Positions 60,735 to 64,000 of a DNA stretch of 64,000 nt are shown one piece after another. The DNA is from JAAZHD01 sp012510895 (lineage in GTDB: Bacteria; Bacillota; Clostridia; Caldicoprobacterales; DTU083): positions 1 to 64,000 of the forward strand of contig JBMNJC010000015.1 in NCBI GenBank assembly GCA_050951465.1. Reading direction: 5' to 3'. Every line of letters begins with the position of its first letter. Position 1 is the first letter of the stretch. The notes under the pieces were generated by a model. The model was not told the DNA's origin. It made no database searches and saw only the letters and a program-made list of their open reading frames with translations. Both the position numbers and the translations under genes were made by a program.

Positions 60735-63098
60735 ATGAACGAAAAAACACTTAAGGTTCTGGAATACCATAAAATAATAAATAAACTTGCCGATTTCGCC
60801 CAATCCGAATCAGGGCGGACTTTGGCTCTGAATCTAAAACCCGCATCTGAACTTGCTTTGATAGAAATATGGCAGGATGAGACGTCAGAGGCCGAATCCA
60901 TTCTTGCAAGGGAAGGCCGCAGCTTTATAGCGCCTTTTCCCGATATAGAAAGGGCTGTCAAAAAAGCAAAAATCGGGTCTGTTTTAAGCCCCGTGGAACT
61001 GCTGGACATAGCCAGTGTCCTGTCGCTTATAAGCTCTGTAAGATCCAGAATGAATGAACATAAGGAAAAGGCTGAGCTTCGCTTAATCCCCGCCATGATA
61101 GAAAGGCTTCAGACTCAGAGAACAATGCTTGATAAAATACGCAGCTGCATAGAGTCGGAAGAACGTTTATATGATAATGCCAGTCCTGAGCTTGCCAATA
61201 TCAGGCGCCTGATCGGCCGGGCAAATGACAGGGTTCGGGAAAGGCTGAACAGCATTCTGCATTCCCCTCAGATGCTCAAGTTCCTTCAGGAGCCCATAGT
61301 GACAATCAGAAACGGCAGACATGTGATACCGGTCAAACAGGAATACCGTTCTCAGGTGCCGGGCATAGTTCATGACCAGTCATCAAGCGGAGCCACCTTG
61401 TTTATAGAACCCATGTCTGTTGTCGAGGCCAACAATGAAATCAGGCAGCTTATGCTGAAAGAAGAAAAGGAAATAGAAAGAATACTGGGAGAATTGACGG
61501 CAGACGTTGCTGAAATAGGGGATGAAATCCTCTCATCACATTCCATATTGATTCAGCTTGATCTGATTTTTGCCAAAGGCTCCTTCAGCTTATCCATAAG
61601 AGGGACGCGCCCCAAACTGAGGAGTACTCCTTTTATACGAATCAGAAACGGCCGGCATCCTCTTATAAACCCTGAGGAGGCTGTTCCCATTTCCCTGGAA
61701 TTAGGCGGTGACTATACTGCCCTGGTTATTACCGGTCCTAATACCGGCGGGAAAACCGTTACGCTAAAAACCGCAGGGCTCTTTGTCCTGATGGCACAGG
61801 CCGGTCTCCATGTTCCCGCTGATTACGGTACGGAGCTGGGCGTTTTTCAGAATGTATATGCAGATATCGGGGATGAACAGAGCATAGAGCAGAGCCTTAG
61901 TACCTTTTCATCTCATATGACAAATATTGTCGAAATTTTGAAGAATGTGGGCCCGGGGGATCTGGTGCTCTTTGATGAACTGGGTGCCGGCACGGATCCC
62001 ACAGAAGGCGCCGCTCTTGCCATGTCTATTCTGGATCATCTATATAAAAGAAGAATTCTTACCATGGCCACCACTCATTACAGTGAACTCAAGATCTATG
62101 CCGTTAACCATGAGGGTGTGGAAAACGCCTCGGTTGAATTTGATGTGGAAACCTTAAGACCTACCTACAGGTTAATCATCGGAGTACCTGGCAGGAGCAA
62201 CGCATTTGAAATATCCAAGCGTCTTGGACTCAGCGAGGAATTGATCCGGGGCGCAGATAAGTACCTGAGCAAGGAAAGCTTGCATTTTGAGAATGTGCTT
62301 GACAGCATCGAGCAAAACCGAATAGCTGCAGAAAAGGAAAGGCAAAGAGCCCGGGAACTGCTTGAAGAGGCGGAAATGCTTAAGGCCGCCCATGAAAAGA
62401 AATTGGCAGAGCTGGAAGAGAAAAAGGACAAGTACCTGTCCAAAGCCAGAGAGGATGCCCGAAGGCTGGTACGCAGTGCCAGGGCGGAAGCAGACCAGGT
62501 GATCCGGGAGCTTCAGAAATTAAAACAGGAAGCAGACAGGAGAGAGCAAAACCGGGTCATTGAGCAGTCCCGCAAAAGGTTGAAGGATGCTCTGGGCGGT
62601 CTGGGAGAGGAAATAAAACCGAAGGTTTCCGGTCTGAGAAAAATACCCAAAGAAATTCAGTTGGGGCAGACCGTTTATATAACTACTCTGGATCAGCAGG
62701 GCCAGGTTCTCAGCCTGCCTGATTCAGAAGGGAATCTAATGCTCCAGGTAGGCATTATGAAGGTTAATGCCAATTTGTCTGAGCTGCGGGAAACTGACAA
62801 GGAAGAAAAAACCGAAGTTTCATCCGGAAAAAAGCCAAGCTTAAGAACCATTTCCATATTACCGGAACTGGATTTGCGAGGACGGGATTCTGAAGCTGCA
62901 ATGATGGAGGCCGATCAGTATCTGGATAATGCATTTTTGGCAGGTCTCAGGGAAGTTTCCATTATACACGGTAAAGGCACCGGAATTTTAAGGAACGCAA
63001 TTCACCAGATGCTCAGAAAGCATCCTCATGTGAAAAGTTTCAGGCTGGGCAAATACGGAGAAGGGGAAACCGGTGTTACCATAGTAACTATTAAATAA
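60735..63098 (+). CDS. mutS2: Endonuclease MutS2 (ribosome rescue/anti-recombination ATPase)
   Basis: A 787-residue MutS2. The core and clamp region runs from 1 to about 290; the ATPase has Walker A GPNTGGKTVTLKTAGL (about 335) and Walker B LVLFDELGAGTDPTEGAAL (about 410); a long coiled-coil lies at about 510-620. The C-terminal Smr domain (LDLRGRDSEAAMMEAD and HGKGTGILRNAI) begins near 712. MutS2 acts on branched DNA or on collided ribosomes. Start chosen at the second of two ATGs (60735) for better spacing to AAGGAG. Confidence 0.95.
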   Translation: MNEKTLKVLEYHKIINKLADFAQSESGRTLALNLKPASELALIEIWQDETSEAESILAREGRSFIAPFPDIERAVKKAKIGSVLSPVELLDIASVLSLISSVRSRMNEHKEKAELRLIPAMIERLQTQRTMLDKIRSCIESEERLYDNASPELANIRRLIGRANDRVRERLNSILHSPQMLKFLQEPIVTIRNGRHVIPVKQEYRSQVPGIVHDQSSSGATLFIEPMSVVEANNEIRQLMLKEEKEIERILGELTADVAEIGDEILSSHSILIQLDLIFAKGSFSLSIRGTRPKLRSTPFIRIRNGRHPLINPEEAVPISLELGGDYTALVITGPNTGGKTVTLKTAGLFVLMAQAGLHVPADYGTELGVFQNVYADIGDEQSIEQSLSTFSSHMTNIVEILKNVGPGDLVLFDELGAGTDPTEGAALAMSILDHLYKRRILTMATTHYSELKIYAVNHEGVENASVEFDVETLRPTYRLIIGVPGRSNAFEISKRLGLSEELIRGADKYLSKESLHFENVLDSIEQNRIAAEKERQRARELLEEAEMLKAAHEKKLAELEEKKDKYLSKAREDARRLVRSARAEADQVIRELQKLKQEADRREQNRVIEQSRKRLKDALGGLGEEIKPKVSGLRKIPKEIQLGQTVYITTLDQQGQVLSLPDSEGNLMLQVGIMKVNANLSELRETDKEEKTEVSSGKKPSLRTISILPELDLRGRDSEAAMMEADQYLDNAFLAGLREVSIIHGKGTGILRNAIHQMLRKHPHVKSFRLGKYGEGETGVTIVTIK

Positions 63099-63136
63099 GC
63101 AGCACTCAGCGGTAATTTTGATTGGAGGTATGCGGG

Positions 63137-63823
63137 ATGAAGGGACAACGGATCATGGTAGTGGATGATGATTATAATATAAATCAGCTGATCAAGCTGT
63201 ATCTGGAAAAAGAAGGCTTTACGGTAGAGCCCTACGAGGAAGGAACTGAGGCTTTAAAATCCTTCAAGGCGAACCCTCCCAGCCTTGTGGTGCTTGATAT
63301 AATGCTGCCCGGGATGGACGGATGGGATATTTGCCGGGAAATCCGGAAAAGCAATGATGTGCCGATTATAATGCTGACCGCAAAGGGAGAGACCTTTGAC
63401 AAAGTGCTGGGTCTTGAACTGGGTGCTGATGATTACATAGTAAAACCCTTCGACCCCAAGGAACTTATTGCCCGCATCAAGGCAGTGCTGCGAAGGCACA
63501 AGCCGGCTGCCTTTGGAATCACTAAAGAAGTTACCTATCCTAACTTAACTGTAAACTTAAGCAACTATACCGTTACCTACCATGGAAAAGAATTGGAGTT
63601 TCCGCCAAAGGAACTGGAACTTCTATATTTTCTCGCCAGCAATCCCAACAAGGTTTTCACCCGGGAACAGCTTCTGGAACAGGTTTGGGGCTTTGACTTT
63701 TTCGGGGACTCCCGAACCGTGGATGTTCATATTAAGCGAATACGGGAAAAACTTCAGAATGCAGATGATAACTGGCAGATAAGAACCGTGTGGGGCGTGG
63801 GCTATAAATTTGAGGTGAAATAA
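63137..63823 (+). CDS. OmpR/PhoB-family response regulator
   Basis: A 228-residue two-component regulator. Receiver domain: acidic MVVDDDYN, phospho-acceptor Asp in LVVLDIMLPGMDGWD (about 55), Thr/Ala switch MLTAKG, Lys in VKPFDPKEL. Winged-helix DNA-binding domain from about 130 (FPPKELELLYFLASNPNKVFTREQLLEQVWG ... RTVDVHIKRIREKL). ATG 63137 has GGAGG 8 bases upstream. Its stop overlaps the sensor kinase start by one base, so the two are coupled. Confidence 0.94.
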   Translation: MKGQRIMVVDDDYNINQLIKLYLEKEGFTVEPYEEGTEALKSFKANPPSLVVLDIMLPGMDGWDICREIRKSNDVPIIMLTAKGETFDKVLGLELGADDYIVKPFDPKELIARIKAVLRRHKPAAFGITKEVTYPNLTVNLSNYTVTYHGKELEFPPKELELLYFLASNPNKVFTREQLLEQVWGFDFFGDSRTVDVHIKRIREKLQNADDNWQIRTVWGVGYKFEVK

Positions 63824-64000
63824 TGTTTTATTTTCGTTCCCTCTATGTCCGGCTTATGGTGGCCTATTTTATAATTATTCTTACTGCCCTTTCTGTTTTA
63901 GGCATACTTCTGTCAACTTTTTTCCAAAGATATATCATGGAGACAAGCAAGGAAGAACTGATACGGGAAGGAAAAGCTATATCTCAGTATATAAACCTTT
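63823..64000 (+). CDS. Sensor histidine kinase, N-terminal part (cut by window edge)
   Basis: The first 59 codons are visible: a short basic N-terminus (MFYFRSLYVRLM), a membrane segment (about 12-32) and the beginning of an extracellular or linker region (FFQRYIMETSKEELIREGKAI). Position right after an OmpR-type regulator and this layout mark it as the partner histidine kinase. The catalytic domains lie outside the window. Confidence 0.82.
   Translation, partial: MFYFRSLYVRLMVAYFIIILTALSVLGILLSTFFQRYIMETSKEELIREGKAISQYINL

Overview
The window looks like chromosomal DNA of a spore-forming member of the Clostridia (Firmicutes), with mid-range GC and an AT-rich island at the left. The case rests on consensus sigma-A promoters (TTGACA / 17 bp / TATAAT), AGGAGG-type ribosome binding sites, frequent TTG and GTG starts, a YtxC sporulation protein, a threonyl T-box leader, an infC leader with an ATT start, a hisZ-hisG pair (short-form HisG), a PHP-type histidinol phosphatase, and the order rRNA methylase-pheS-pheT-zapA-...-mutS2 known from Firmicutes. 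I cannot name the species.

Layout. (1) 1-3.9 kb: the edge of a TalC-like transaldolase, a small membrane protein, an AT-rich pair (truncated phosphoribosyltransferase plus a SLOG-like nucleotide-binding protein), a DUF2140 and a YdcF-like membrane protein, and an orphan cell-wall amidase. (2) 3.9-33.2 kb: a long accessory region, mostly on one strand, of carbohydrate and keto-acid genes: a broken Gfo/Idh/MocA gene, sn-glycerol-1-phosphate dehydrogenase, SGNH esterase, GNAT, HpaI-type aldolase, 2-hydroxyacid dehydrogenase, a membrane nucleotide-sugar dehydratase, two paralogous TIM-barrel isomerases, a PmoA-like protein, a CapA-like phosphatase, a large glycosidase, a DUF4838 protein, a beta-propeller protein, an intact Gfo/Idh/MocA gene, a cysteine hydrolase and an alkaline-phosphatase-fold enzyme. 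It contains no transporter and no regulator. Set inside it at 14.8-22.8 kb is a complete four-gene Wadjet (JetABCD) anti-plasmid SMC system in the order D-A-B-C, apparently type II. A decayed MntA/HepT toxin-antitoxin pair lies at 25.4-26.0 kb. (3) 33.4-43.7 kb: transketolase, then a divergent histidinol phosphatase and the operon hisZGDCBAF-IE, from which hisH is missing. (4) 43.7-44.4 kb: six tRNA genes (Val, Asp, Phe, Gly, Cys, Leu). (5) 44.5-49.4 kb: a DRTGG/anti-sigma-type ATPase pair, a third TIM-barrel isomerase, a DUF4349 lipoprotein, YtxC and a DUF445 protein. (6) 49.4-64 kb: translation and housekeeping genes: thrS with T-box, infC-rpmI-rplT with leader, an rRNA methylase, pheST, zapA, a U32 peptidase, mutS2, and the start of a two-component system.

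How it fits together. The right half is conserved core genome with clear control signals. The left half is accessory and shows repeated gene decay by small deletions and frameshifts (phosphoribosyltransferase, Gfo/Idh/MocA, HepT, MntA, and possibly hisH) with no insertion sequences in view. The most notable intact system is the Wadjet cassette: an SMC ATPase (JetC), kleisin-like JetA, accessory JetB and the Toprim nuclease JetD, closely packed and following a CapA-like phosphatase gene with a 1-base gap. I see no CRISPR array, rRNA operon, transposase or prophage.
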